A stretch of DNA of 64,000 bases from Stomorhina lunata (Eukaryota; Arthropoda; Insecta; Diptera; Rhiniidae). Where the stretch lies: contig OW121740.1 of the NCBI GenBank assembly GCA_933228675.1, forward strand, positions 129,611,799 to 129,675,798, read 5' to 3'. A program made the translations under genes and the position numbers. This document shows, piece by piece, positions 1 through 11,522 of the stretch (positions are counted from its first letter, which is position 1; every line of letters begins with the position of its first letter). Below the pieces are notes generated by a model. The model saw only the letters and a list, made by a program, of their open reading frames with translations, did not search any database and was not told where the DNA came from.

Positions 1-689
1 TTGATTCATAAGACAAATAGGAGGGACCTAAAGCCGAAGCAGCTACAGCAGCGGCCATAGAAGAGGACGTTGAAGAAGTTGAGCCACTAGCATTGGCATG
101 ACCACCTGTTGCACTAGAGCCGCGTGGTGGTGGTGTACTATCAGGTACTTGTCGCTTACGCTCAAAATATTCTACAATCTTAGCAATTTGTGCCGATCTG
201 GTACTGGTGGGGTAGGCAAAGGAACGATCATCCCAGAGTAGGGAATCGGAGCCAGCTAAACTGCTGATGTCATCGGAACTATCAGTGTATATGGAGGAGG
301 TGCGATTTTTACAATACAACAGCTGATTGGTGGCAAAGGGGCTGCGTTGCATTAAAGAGTGTATTTCCGAATCCAAGGCTAACCTGTTTATAAGACCCGC
401 CGTGGCGGTAAAGTTGGGATCATAACTGTTGCCGCCCATTAAATGATGGTGACAGGTATAACGACGATGACTGCGTGCAGCATCGGGTAATTCTAAATCA
501 TCTAAAGATCTTAAAGCTGCAGCACTGGAAGAGGTATTAATGCCTCCAGCTCCCCCACCACTAGTAGGTTCATCAATCAGTAAAACCGAAGATGACGTGG
601 AGGAGGAATCGTTTAAAAGCTGCTGATGTTGGCCGCTTTGTGATGTAGAGCCGTAATAGCAACAGCGGCATAAACTGGCCAATTTATCA
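1..689 (-). CDS. cdi: cdi exon: C-terminal tail, incomplete
   Basis: Open reading frame from the acceptor at 690-691 (TTCCATTTAG) to the window edge, in phase with the preceding exon after a 68-bp intron. It starts [14 protein letters not shown] and continues Ser/Gly/Ala-rich with [17 protein letters not shown] near its left part. No in-frame stop occurs. It lacks a start codon and a stop in the window, which is why it is easily overlooked. The coding 3' end lies outside. Confidence 0.82.
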
Positions 690-3600
690 CTAAATGGAAT
701 AAAGGTATTAGTTTAATCTAGTTTTATTTCTAATAAGTTTTTTTTTTAAATACTCACCTCAACTCTCCATTGGCGCCAACTTCCAACATCAGCTGAGACT
801 TGAGCTGTTCGAAACAGCAATTAGTGCCACCACAACCCAAACCCAGTGAAGACACTCCGGCACCATTAAATTGACGATAGGTGGTAGCAGCATCTGACTC
901 CTCATTGAAACATGAATAGAAACCACTTTCTATGGAATCACGTCGTGTCAAGGAGCTCTTAGTGGGTAGAAAATCACTAGGCTTCAGTTCATGCAATTCA
1001 AAGTCTGTACAAGATGATATTGAGGCCGGTGTGGCGGCTAAAGTAGCTGAGGGTTGTGGTGGTGGTGTAGGCGGTGAGGGTGTAGAGGCTGTTGGAACAT
1101 CTTTGGAAGATTTTTTTACCTCATCACAGCCATCCTCCGAGGAATTACAATCTTCTATATTTACATTAGCTGCTGATGATGAACTCGTGAGAACAGTGTT
1201 CTCATCCAGTTTATTACTGCCTGTAGTTGTGCCACGAAATAAGGGATGGGTGTAGAGGGAATTAGCTCGATATTTTCTAGCTACTGGGGCTGGTGTAGGT
1301 CTCTCGGCCGAATCATCACTACTTGATTCGGCATCAGCACAATTACCACCACCATCTGCATCCTGTTCGACATCAGACTCATCCACGCAGTCATCATCTT
1401 CATCGGCCACCGAGCAACGTGGCAAAGCCAATGTTGGCGATAGTTTCATTTCAATAGCACTCAGTTTTCGTGCCAATTGTGGTGAGGCGGGTAAACTCTT
1501 TGGTTCATTGGGTGTGGTCACCAACGTCTTGCCATCTTCTCCCACCATGGCCTTCTGTTGCAAAGCTACCAACTCTTTGAAGAAAGGAGCACAGATCTCA
1601 AAGCACGAGCTAAACAAATCTCCACCGCCAGCTGCATAAATTTTAGGATTTGCACCCAATATCTTTTTAACTCCCTTTAAATGGGCCAAAGCCGTAAAGG
1701 GATTGGATTTAACACCATTATTATCAGTTCTTATGGGTTTGTAGAGGGGATCTTTGAGGCACATGGTTTCGGCTACTTTACGTAAAGTTAAAACTGGTGG
1801 CGGTGATTCACGTTTGGGCAAGCTTTCTGCTATTATAGCGTTAGATGTTGCAAAACCGCCCACGGGCGGTGGTGTAGGGGAATGCGTAGAGGATCTTTGT
1901 CGCTGCATTTGGTGACATCTCGCCTTGTCGCTGGGCGTTGTGTGCAAGGGAAAGTGTATGATATTCTCACTTAGCGAACGACGATGTTGTTGCTGTATTA
2001 ACAGCTCAGCTGCTGCCATATTTTCATATTTCTTCGTCGCCCTCTTAACACGATTTTTGCTAATGCGATTTTCATCAATCTCACTAAAGCCACCATTAGG
2101 TATCGAATTGCTACGATTCGAGGCTTCGGGAAATAGGAAACCATTTTCACTGACCTCTCTTAAGTGACGTGGCGTTGTTATTTGGCCGGCTGGTGCTGTA
2201 CTTATGCAAGATGTTATGGGCGTATTTACCGATGATTTCTTAATGGCCAAATGACGCGAGCAGCCATTTTTGTGATTTAAAGCTTGACAGAAATTTTCCG
2301 AATCGCTGCCATTGGGCGAACAGGTAATCTCCAAAGAACTCAAAGGGCTAGAACTGGCGCTTATAGTGGAGCTAGATGAACCATTGCAACCTATGGGATC
2401 ATGCTCGTATTTTTCCAAAAGTGAGTTTAGTTTCTTGACGACATCGTAAAATGTGGGTCTGCTTTTGGGATCAAACTAGAAAGTGGAGGAGGAAAAAATA
2501 AGAATGAGATTCAAAATCGATTTTAAACAAAATTGATAATGCAATTTATTCATTTTCAGAATTAAAATTTCCATTATTTAAACTATCGGAATTTCAATGA
2601 ATTTGGGAAAAAGCGTCAATTGATTGAGATCGTAGAAAACAAGAAATTTAACTCCTGAGATATTCTGTTTCCTATTATCTCTAATAACACTGTGCTTGTT
2701 TTTGACAACTTTTTTTACCGACAAAAGGTAAACCTAGATAAATCGATTACGCTTAATTCAATGGTGCTAACCGATTTTTAGGTTAGCTCTAGTTTTCAAG
2801 AGATAGCGTTATTTAAAAAATAGAGGAGGTAAAAAAACTGTTAAGTAAAAAAACCGAAAGTCGGCAACTAAATTATCTTGCAGGAACACTAATTATTTTT
2901 TAATAAGTTTTTTTAGAAATAATTTTTTTTTGGAAAATCACAAAAATTTCCATTTTCAAAGACATTTTTTTTTGCAAACAAAAAAGCTTATTTCAAAGAC
3001 GATTTAAAAAATAATTAGTGTTTCTGAAAGATAATTTTGTTGTCGAATTTCAATTTTTCTACTTAGTTTATAAACATAAACAGTTTTCGAGTTATGCGAA
3101 TATTTATTGCGCAACGCCTCTATTTTTTTAATAACGCTGTATCTTGAAAACTAGAACTAACTTAAAAAAACGGTTAGCACTATTGAATTCAGCGTACTAG
3201 AATTATCTTTACCCACTTCTTCTACATTTTCTTCTGCTATCCTTGACTCCTAGTGGAGCATAGGGCCTCCTCTTTACTCACTAGGTCTCCCTTTTGTCGG
3301 TTTTTTAAAACTATTTTTGGACCCATTTTCAAGAGTGTAAAACGATTGAATGTTTTAATATGATATTCCGATTAAATGGAGTCTTTAAATACTTACTATG
3401 CAACAATAGAAAGCCAGTCTTAAAAATGCAGGTGGTGTATCCATGGGACACAATTCAACAAATGCCAAATAATCAAAACCAAACGAATCGGTTCTGGGCA
3501 TTATATCAGGATCTGCTTCTATACGAGCTATTATCTCGCACGAGATAATGCCGAAGGAAAACACATCACTGCGTTCATCATAGAAGAGATGATTTAGACA

Positions 3601-4078
3601 TTCCGGACTAACCCAATACGGTGAACCCACATACTCCAAGCGAGTCTTTTGCCTTTTATTAGAAGGAAAAGTAATAAATTATAAAACTAAATAAATTTAA
3701 ATATTTCCGACAAACTTACTTCTTATCAGGTATCTTGGCGGCCAAACCAAAATCGCCTACCACCGATTCAAATTGTCCATTTGGTAAATTTCGAACTAAA
3801 ACATTCTGTGGGTTTGAGAAAATTAGAGAGAAAAGTAATTAGTACTAGGTTTTTTGTGAAGGTTATTCCCTTAACTTACTTTACTGGTTAAATCTCTGTG
3901 AAAGATGCCTGCATCGTGAACATACTCCATACCTTTGGCAATACCTAGGGCCAGTCTCATTTTAACAGTAGCACTCAATGCTACTTCTTTGTTAGCCAAT
4001 AACTGTTCCAAAGAGCCACCATTTATGTATTCGGTTAAGGCATGTAATTGGCCCTCTTGCACGCAAACACCCATAAAA
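1..4078 (-). CDS. cdi: TESK-family protein kinase, center divider orthologue (partial, five exons)
   Basis: Dual-specificity (Ser/Thr and Tyr) kinase of the TESK/LIMK group; family members phosphorylate cofilin and act on actin. Seen: five minus-strand exons, 3880-4078, 3720-3805, 3397-3652, 758-2475 and 1-689 (open at the window edge), each joined by GT..AG introns with phases that agree. In order they give the start of the C-lobe ([16 protein letters not shown]), the catalytic loop HRDLTSKN, GDFGLA, a GSPYWVSPE activation-loop end, [23 protein letters not shown], then a long Ser/Pro/Gln-rich tail. HRDLTSKN is the TESK/LIMK form of the catalytic loop. The N-lobe (Gly loop, VAIK lysine) and start codon are absent and must lie to the right, beyond a very long intron. 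The C-terminal end lies left of position 1. No stop or frameshift is seen. Family is secure; the cdi name rests on remembered similarity to the fly protein. Confidence 0.9.
758..2475 (-). CDS. cdi: cdi exon: end of kinase domain and low-complexity tail
   Basis: 1718 bp. The acceptor is CTTTCTAG at 2476. Begins [20 protein letters not shown] (last kinase helix), then a long tail rich in Ser, Pro, Thr and acidic runs with blocks such as [15 protein letters not shown] that may be motifs conserved among cdi proteins. It ends ANGELR/S at a GTGAGT donor (752-757); reading through that donor meets TGA at once, so splicing is needed. Tail function is not evident. Confidence 0.9.
2728..3213. repeat. 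foldback (inverted-repeat) element in a cdi intron
   Basis: Within the 921-bp intron, 2745-2908 is matched in reverse complement by about 3004-3200: shared blocks include GCTAACCG, CTAGTTTTCAAGA, AAAAAATAGAGG and AACACTAATTATTTTTT. The left arm lacks about 45 bp present in the right. The loop is 2909-3003. This is a MITE-like foldback; no clear target duplication was found. Confidence 0.7.
3397..3652 (-). CDS. cdi: cdi exon: activation loop to late C-lobe
   Basis: 256 bp, one base plus 85 codons, so the phase fits both neighbours. Contains [17 protein letters not shown], the [20 protein letters not shown] helix and [10 protein letters not shown]. The donor GTAAGT is at 3391-3396. In TESK kinases the Cys pair is followed by a DPK.RPSF motif; here that begins the next exon. 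Confidence 0.92.
3720..3805 (-). CDS. cdi: cdi exon: DFG segment
   Basis: 86 bp, flanked by introns of 74 and 67 bp. Translates as [20 protein letters not shown] followed by LAAKIPDK; it supplies the Asn after the catalytic loop and the metal-binding DFG. The donor is GTAAGT and the exon ends two bases into a Lys codon completed by the next exon. It is too short and lacks a start codon, so a simple ORF scan misses it. Confidence 0.9.
3880..4078 (-). CDS. cdi: cdi exon: start of kinase C-lobe
   Basis: 199 bp. The acceptor reads TTTTTCGCAG just right of 4078; the exon begins in FMGVCV and ends LTSK at a GTAAGT donor (3874-3879). It holds the hinge and HRDLTSK. It is the first (most 5') exon in the window, so the intron to its right runs at least to the window end unless a diverged exon was missed. 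Confidence 0.9.
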
Positions 4079-4727
4079 CTGCGAAAAAGAAGAAAAAAAT
4101 TATTAGAAATTTTAAAAATTTTGATATATAAGAATTTTCTTTAAAATTTATGAGCCTTCCTAATATAAAACAGAATAAATGTTATCAAAACATTTAACTT
4201 TTTTTATTTACCAAAAATTTCTTTCTTTTACAACCAGATTATGACCCCATTAAAAGTAGGATATTCTGCCAAAAAAAAAAAAAAAATATCCACGCCTTGA
4301 TTTTTAGGAGTGCGTATTGGTTAAATAGTTAAAAAAAAAAACGTTTGTCATGTTTGCCCATAAAAATAGTTATAATGATCAGCACATACCCATAAACTAT
4401 AGTTTGATTATCGCTTTTTAAATGATTGTCATATATTTAAAACAATTCCACAGCTTATCTTTACTTCCAAGTAAATCAAAGTTCTGACTATCCGACCCAA
4501 TAAAGATAAATGGTAGACAGCCATAAAATGTTTGGAAATTTTATTGCGTTGTTTGCCAAAAATAACCAAGCAAAAATATATGGTCCCTTTAGCTGCCAGG
4601 CATTTTTGTTTGAATTTCATTTGTACAACAAAATCCGAGTCGGTAACGATTTAGATCGGACTGACTAGTCCTATATAAACGTTGACCTACATATAAGTAA
4701 GTCATACGTTTCGGACGTTTTCTTACA

Positions 4728-4796
4728 AAGGTCTACACAAGGGTATCCTGTTTAGAACAACGGCTGTTCTAAACAGGATACCCTTGTGTAGACCTT
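4728..4796. repeat. perfect 32-bp hairpin with 5-nt loop
   Basis: 4728-4759 (AAGGTCTACACAAGGG...) is the exact reverse complement of 4765-4796, separated by ACGGC. It lies inside the dispersed repeat. Perfect symmetry in otherwise decayed DNA suggests a recent origin, for example template switching. Confidence 0.95.
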
Positions 4797-4953
4797 AGGA
4801 AATACCAGCACCACCATAATTGGAAAGGGTATTAGATGTAACCCATAGAAATATTAGTGTTAGACCCACCTTTTAGTATACCAATAGGCTTAGAATCACT
4901 TTCTGAGTCGATTTAGAGATGTCAGAACGTCCGTCCGTCTGGCTGGACGGATG

Positions 4954-5085
4954 GTTGACGGACTGGCTAGACCCCCATGTAAACCATGTCGTCAATAGTT
5001 GACGGACTGGCTAGACCCCCATGTAAACCATGTCGTCAATGGTTGACGGACTGGCTAGACCCCCATGTAAACCATGTCGTCAAAA
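4954..5085. repeat. three tandem 44-bp copies
   Basis: GTTGACGGACTGGCTAGACC recurs at 4954, 4998 and 5042, each followed by the same CCCATGTAAACCATG text. Spacing is exactly 44 bp; copies differ by single bases. Confidence 0.95.
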
Positions 5086-5514
5086 TCGGTCCATTATTTA
5101 TGGTCCAACTTCCCGGAATTTATCTTTTGGCCACAAATATCAATATTTGTTAATGAAATTTAAAACAAATACTGCTTATGTAAGCTAAAATTACTGTACC
5201 AAATTTCGTTGAAATCGATCCACATTTGACCATAGCAAAAATCATTAAAACGCTCGCAAATCTGAAGATAATGAGAATTTTGAGTTCATTTTTTGCATAA
5301 AATGCAAAAACTGCGAAATTTCGAGATAATCGGTCCACATTTGACCCTAGCTCTCATATAAGTCCCAATATTTGCAACATGTAAAAAACTAAATTAAGAT
5401 AGGGCTTTTTGTAGTTTCATTTCGGACCATAAAAGTTACTTAGGGCTTTTTTTTGTAGTGATCAAAATAAATTATATTAAGGATAGCTTTACATATCCAA
5501 TGCTTTCTATAGAA

Positions 5515-6193
5515 AATCTTAAGTTTTCTATAGAAAAACTTAAGTTTTCTATAGAAAAGCTTAAGTTTTCTATAGAAAAGCTTAAGTTTTCTATAGAAAA
5601 GCTTAAGTTTTCTATAGAAAAGCTTAAGTTTTCTATAGTAAAGCTTAAGTTTTCTATAGAAAAGCTTTAGTTTTCTATAGAAAAGCTTAAGTTTTCTATA
5701 GAAAAGCTTAAGTTTTCTATAGAAAAGCTTAAGTTTTCTATAGAAAAGCTTAAGTTTTCTATAGAAAAGCTTAAGTTTTCTATAGAAAAGCTTAAGTTTT
5801 CTATAGAAAAGCTTAAGTTTTCTATAGAAAAGCTTAAGTTTTCTATAGAAAAGATTAAGTTTTCTATAGAAAAGCTTAAGTTTTCTATAGAAAAGCTTAA
5901 GTTTTCTATAGAAAAGCTTTAGTTTTCTATAGAAAAGCTTAAGTTTTCTATAGAAAAGCTTAAGTTTTCTATAGAAAAGCTTAAGTTTTCTATAGAAAAG
6001 CTTAAGTTTTCTATAGAAAAGCTTAAGTTTTCTATAGAAAAGCTTAAGTTTTCTATAGAAAAGCTTAAGTTTTCTATAGAAAAGCTTAAGTTTTCTATAG
6101 AAAAGATTAAGTTTTCTATAGAAAAGCTTAAGTTTTCTATAGAAAAGCTTAAGTTTTCTATAGAAAAGCTTAAGTTTTCTATAGAAAAGCTTT
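5515..6193. repeat. 21-bp satellite, CTATAG/AAGCTT family
   Basis: About 32 copies of a 21-bp unit made of TTTTCTATAGAAAA (perfect palindrome) plus GCTTAAG; the junctions create AAGCTT and CTTAAG, also palindromes. Copies are nearly identical with rare changes (GATTAAG, GCTTTAG). Because 21 is a multiple of three, a spurious frame reads KLKFSIE repeats. Confidence 0.97.
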
Positions 6194-7440
6194 CGATAGC
6201 GAATGTATTCTATAGGAAATCTTTCGTAGCCGTTGCTTTCTACCGGAGATTTTTCGATATTAAAAGTTTTCTATAGGAAATCTATCGACAAAAAAAGTTG
6301 TTTTCTATAGGAAAGCTTTTGATATTCGATGGAAAAGCTTTCGATAGCGAATGTATTCTATGGGAAATCTTTCGTTGCGAATGCTTTCTACTGGAGATTT
6401 TTCGATATTAAAAGTTTTCTATAGGAAATCTTTCGTATTGATATTGAATGTTTGACTGACGAATGTTTTTTATATGAAAGTTTGAGTTCGAATGTTTTCC
6501 ATATAAAGTCTTTCGATATTCAAATTTTTATAAAAGAAATCATAAGTTTTCTATAGAAAATCTTTCGATATCGAAAGTTTATTATTGGAAGCCTTTCGAA
6601 ATCGATTTAAATAGGAAATCTTTAGATATTGGCAGTTTTATATTGGAATACTAATGATATGGAATGCTTTTAGTAGAAAGCTTTTGGAAAACCTTTAGAA
6701 AATCTGTTGATAAGGTTATTTTATATCAACAGATAATATTTCGACAACAAAAGTTTTATATAAGAAATCTTTTGATATCGAAGTTTTCTATAGAAAATCT
6801 TTCAATATCAAAAGTTTATTATAGAAAATCTTTCGTCGTCGAAAGTTTTATATAGGAAATCGTTTTTTTTTTGTTTGGAAAGCTTTTAGTTGAAAGGAAC
6901 GTTTTTAGTTGAAAGCTTTTAATATCAAAAGTTACCTATAGGAAAGCTTTGATATTAAAAGTTTTCTATTGGAAAGTTTAATATAAGAAAAAAAATTTTC
7001 GATATCAAATGTTTATTACATGAATCTTTTCGACATTGAAAGTTTTATATAGGAATTTTTAATATAATCAGTTTTTTAAGAAAGCTTTAGATATTAAAGT
7101 TATATATAGGAAAGTTTTTTATTAAAAATTTTCTATAGGAAAGTTTTATATAAAAAGTTTTCTATCTGAAATATTTTGGCGGCATATATTTAATATAAGA
7201 AATCTTTTGATATCGAAAGTTTATAATAGAAAGCCGATATTAAAAGCTATATACAAGAAAACTTCAGGTAAATAATGGCAGTTTTTAATTGGAAAACTTT
7301 TGATGTGGAATGTTTTAGTAGAAAGCTTAAGATATTAAAAGTAACCTATAGGAAAGCTTTTGATTTTAAAAGTTTTCTATCCGAAAAATGTCGAAAAAAG
7401 AAATCATTATACATCTAACCGAAAGCTTTAAAATTCAAAG
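6194..7440. repeat. decayed relatives of the 21-bp satellite
   Basis: Irregular 30-60 bp spacing of TTTTCTATAGGAAA, CTTTCGATAT and AAAGCTTT motifs. It reads as an older, diverged flank of the homogeneous array at 5515-6193, the expected pattern when unequal exchange refreshes only the array core. No gene. Confidence 0.75.
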
Positions 7441-7697
7441 TTTTCTATTATTTGTTGATGCAACAACAACAAATAATTTGGCGACATAGGAATTTTAAAA
7501 AATATATTTTTAAAGGAATAAGTTAGGGCTTTTTAGATAATTTTTTAAATAATTGCTAATTTCGATTAAAATTACCTTAACTTTTTGTGACGAGGTGTTT
7601 TTGCGTTAAATGTATTGGAATCACAAAAAAAAAAAAACATTTGAAAAAAGTGTGAGTAAGGGCCTTTCTGAGACCAACAAAATATAAAGAAGTTAAT

Positions 7698-8035
7698 CTC
7701 AGCCACATACAAATCTTGGCCGGCAAATTAAAAAAATCTGCCAGTACGTATGTTTAGTCATCTATAGCGCAACAGGTGTATTTTTTTTATAAAATCTGTC
7801 TTCAATTTGTTCATTTCTTTTTTTTTGCTTTTAAGTTCTTTGCCGAATTGCGATTTGGAAATTTCGAAACTTGTATGTCTTTAGTCTAGCATAAGCTTTG
7901 GCTCTGTGGACAAAACTATTAGAGCATTTTATCACATGAGTTGGTTTTCTGATTGAAGTGTTAGGCGCTCTTCGAAATCCAGGTTCCCCACCAGGTCTAA
8001 CTTTTGACGGATTTTTCAACTAGCACAGTGTAATT
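7698..8035 (-). pseudogene. DD37E (Tc1/mariner) transposase relic
   Basis: Minus-strand text matches the N-terminal DNA-binding and linker region of the transposase at 48441-49449 (RRAPNTS, KCS.SFVHRAKAYA.LKTYK, CTGCCAGTACGTATG). An internal deletion fuses distant parts and stops interrupt it. No terminal repeats recognised. Confidence 0.8.
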
Positions 8036-9429
8036 GAAAACTAAAGAGTTTTAATTTAAGGTGACCCTGTGTAAAAATCACTCAATTTGCCATATTTAAC
8101 TCTCAAAATTATATCAGTTTCGATAATCGTGATTATATAAAATTCAAGCAAAAACCAAAAATCATTCATGTAATCTTTTAAAAGTTCTGATTAATGTAGG
8201 TACTATAATTTTATTTTTTTTTTTACATTTTTTATGATTTCAATAAATCCGTTTGTACAAAAAATTCTAGACACGTTTTATCAAAGCCATCAAATATATG
8301 GCGTTTTTTTATTATCAAAAAACTGATATTTTGTAATTTTTTTATTAATGTCAATCGTTATAAATTTAGCAATTTATATTATTTTTTCGGTATTTTTAAA
8401 TTTTTTTTCGCCAACCAATAAATTATGCCGAAAAAGGTGTTACTTGAGTTTAAACTCAAGTACAAGGATGAATAATTATTTAAGAAAAAAAAACATTTTT
8501 TTTTTAAATAAATTCAACCATTAATTAAAATCAGAAAAGGGTGTTAAAAGTCTTAAGGGCATTTTTCACATAAACTGACTAAAATATTCATTAAAAATGT
8601 ACTCCTTTGACTGCTAGGATTATTTTTTCATCTTTAAGAAATTTTATTGAAAATGCCGCATGTTGCGCGTTCATTGTGTTACCTTAAGCTGCCATCATAA
8701 TAATCAAATTAATTAAATTTCATGAGTTACTTTCTTCGCAGTAGTTGAGAGATTGTCTGTATGTCTGCTACCTTGTACTTATTTACCTTGGAAGTTCCAT
8801 AACTTTGTAGTAATACCTTTAATTTAACTCTTCTCTTTATATACCCCATAATTGATCGATGGGTGAAATTTTGTCTTAAAACAAGGCATTCGTTATAAAA
8901 GATTTAATAACGTGAGAATCTATAGTTTCAAAATTAATACATGATAACATACTCATACATGTATGTTAAGGTATGTTCAGACTAAGCAAATATTTTGTAA
9001 AAAGCTTGAATTTTTTCTTTTGCATAAAATCTTCTTTTATCAAGTCCTTTATTTCTTAAATAAATATTATTATCTCGATTATGAACTTTATTAATCACTC
9101 AAATATTTACCTAGTCTGAACATGGCTTAAAACTGTTACAAGTGTTTGCCAAGTTAATGTCATTAATAACACCACCTTCAAAAGAAATGAGATGAGCAGT
9201 TACAAGACAGAAGTTAGGTATCAAGACTGAACTGAGAAGCTTCCAAAAATGAATCAATGAAATTCCATAGTTAACGGTATTACACAGGTAAACTTCATTA
9301 ACAATTTCTTCAACTGTTTTATTCAGGTTGCGAAATGTTTTTCATATTTAATCAAGCCAAATTCTAGAGAAAATTTATAAATTTGAAATTTCAAAATCAA
9401 ATAATTAAATTTGAATAAGGAAATAAAAA
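8036..9429. other. no gene; AT-rich spacer with one small MITE
   Basis: Mostly poly-A/T rich low-complexity DNA. The only structure I see is the inverted-repeat element at 8973-9123. Confidence 0.5.
8973..9123. mobile_element. short MITE
   Basis: ATGTTCAGACTAAGCAAATA at the left and the near reverse complement (AAATATTTACCTAGTCTGAACAT) at the right form about 22-bp terminal inverted repeats around about 105 bp of AT-rich DNA. Confidence 0.6.
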
Positions 9430-10545
9430 TTTTTCTATAGAAAAATTTTCATTATAAAAATTTTTCTATAGAAAAATTTTCATTATAAAAATTTTTCTAT
9501 AAAAAATTTTCATTAAAAAATTTTTTCTATAAAAAAATATGTTCATTATAAAATTGTTCCTATAGAAAAATGTTCCTTATAAAATTTTTTCTATAGAAAA
9601 ATTTTAATTACTTATAAAATTTCATAATGAAAATTTTTCTAAAAATTTTTTTTATATAGAAAAATTTTCATTATAAAAATTTTTCTATAGAAAAATTTTC
9701 ATTATAAAAATTTTTCTATAGAAAAATTTTCATTATAAAAATTTTTCTATAGAAAAATTTTCATTATAAAAATTTTTCTATAGAAAAATTTTCATTATAA
9801 AAATTTTTCTATAGAAAATTTTCATTAGAAAAATTTTCGTTAGAAAAATTTTTATAATGAAAATTTTCATTATAAAAATTTTTCAATAGAAAAATTTTCA
9901 TTACAAAAATTTTTCTATAGAAAAATGTTCATTATAAAAATTTTTCTATAAAATTAAATTAAAATTTTTTCTATAGAAAAATTTTCAATAAAATTTTTTC
10001 TATAGAAAAAATTTCAATAAAATTTTTTCTATAGAAAAATTTTCAATAAAATTTTTTCTATAGAAAAATTTTCAATATAAATTTTCATTATAAAAATTTT
10101 TCTATAGAAAAATTTTCATTTGTATAAAATTAAATTAAAATTAAAATTTTTTCTATAGAAAAATTTTCAATCAAATTTTTTCTATAGAAAAATTTTCAAT
10201 ATAAATTTTCATTATAAAAATTTTTCTATAGAAAAATTTTCATTATAAAAATTTTTGTATAAAATTAAATTAAAATTAAAATTTTTTCTATAGAAAAATT
10301 TTCAATAAAATTTTTTCTATTAAAAAATTTTCAATCAAATTTTTTCTATAGAAAAATTTTCAATATAAATCTTTTTTTTTAGAAAAATTTTCATTATAAA
10401 TTTTTGTCTATAGAAAATTTTTCGTTATAAATTTTTTTCTATAGAAAAATTTTCATTATAAAATTTTTTTTAAAGAAAAATTTTTATTGTAAAATTTTTG
10501 CTATAGACAAATTTTTATTATAAAATTTTATAATTGATCATATTC
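9430..10545. repeat. 31-bp satellite, CTATAG core with CATTAT linker
   Basis: The unit is AAAAATTTTTCTATAG then AAAAATTTTCATTAT; the middle 24 bp form a perfect palindrome centred on CTATAG. The left half is regular, the right has shorter units (TTTTCAATAAAATTTTTTC) and insertions of AAATTAAATTAAAATT. It is related to 59660-62575, where the linker is CGATAA. Confidence 0.93.
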
Positions 10546-11522
10546 AAATGCTTTAGCATAAGTCAAATTTGTTTAAGTCTTCAGATCAAACTGTCAGCAA
10601 GGATGTACAAATTTCAACCGGTAGTTTGCAGAAATTCCAAAATGTCATTAAGTAGCTAATTATCTCATTAATCTACATCTTCCATTCTATATCCAACTTA
10701 AACAATTTCAAAACAACCATATTTTTCTAAATAACAATCTGTCATTTATGTTTCAAATCGTTTGTTTTTTCATACACTCTTTAAAAAGTGTAAAAAAAAA
10801 CAGAAACATTTTGCTAAATAAGCAATTTAAAGTCATTGTTTAAGCAAAAAAAGATATAGTAGACGCTCTGAAGCTTTTTTAAAAAAAACGCAAAGATTTA
10901 TTTATCCGTCAAAGCGGCAAAATATAGTTTAACGTTAATTAGAAAGAAAGCAGAACACAAACTCTGTTTTTAGCATAAAATATTGCCAGACAGAAAAGAT
11001 TACGGAAACAACAATAGAAACAGCTGACAGCTGCAACAACCACAACATAAAAATCGTATTTAAACTTGGATATAAATTATGTACATACTTATGTTATACT
11101 TGTACCTTGTTCGTAACACAAACAAACTTTCGTAAATATTCATTGCAAGAACATAAAAAAAGAGTTATTTCACCTGTCAGTGAGTTTAACCCATTTGTTA
11201 CCCAAGTGATCCTACAATTAAACATTTTGTTTCAAGTTTTTAAGTCATTTCTGGCAAAACTTTATCAGTTAAAAAGTTATTGAAAAACAATCAAAGTTTG
11301 TTATTCTAAATTGAGCTGATACAGAGCTTCAAAGGTTTTTTTATATGGTAGAAAATGGGTTAATAATACAGACTTTAAAGTGAGAGAGAAATGTAAGCAG
11401 AAGAAGCAGCAAACTGTAACCAAAGAAGTTTAAAGAAAAAAAATTTGGAATGAATCCCAATATGTCTGGTAAACTGTAAATACTTTTACAAGCAGGAATG
11501 GATAATTGAAAACATTTTTTTA
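10546..11522. other. no gene; AT-rich spacer
   Basis: Apparently low-copy AT-rich DNA with A and T runs. I see no coding, repeat or RNA signature. Confidence 0.4.

Larger units (their letters stand above)
4620..5430 (-). repeat. dispersed fly repeat, copy 1
   Basis: Shares long stretches with 16150-16800 (CTTCCCGGAATT, GGCCACAAATATCAATAT, CGAGATAATCGGTCCACA) and, in reverse orientation, with 50100-50240 (CCACCATA, AGTATACCAATAGGCTTAGA). Contains GAC-rich CGTCCGTCCGTC runs. Non-autonomous, with no coding capacity seen; family not named. Confidence 0.65.

Noticed and set aside
5458..5670. KLKFSIE repeat ORF
   Set aside because: Frame through the 21-bp satellite; no promoter, splice or family evidence.
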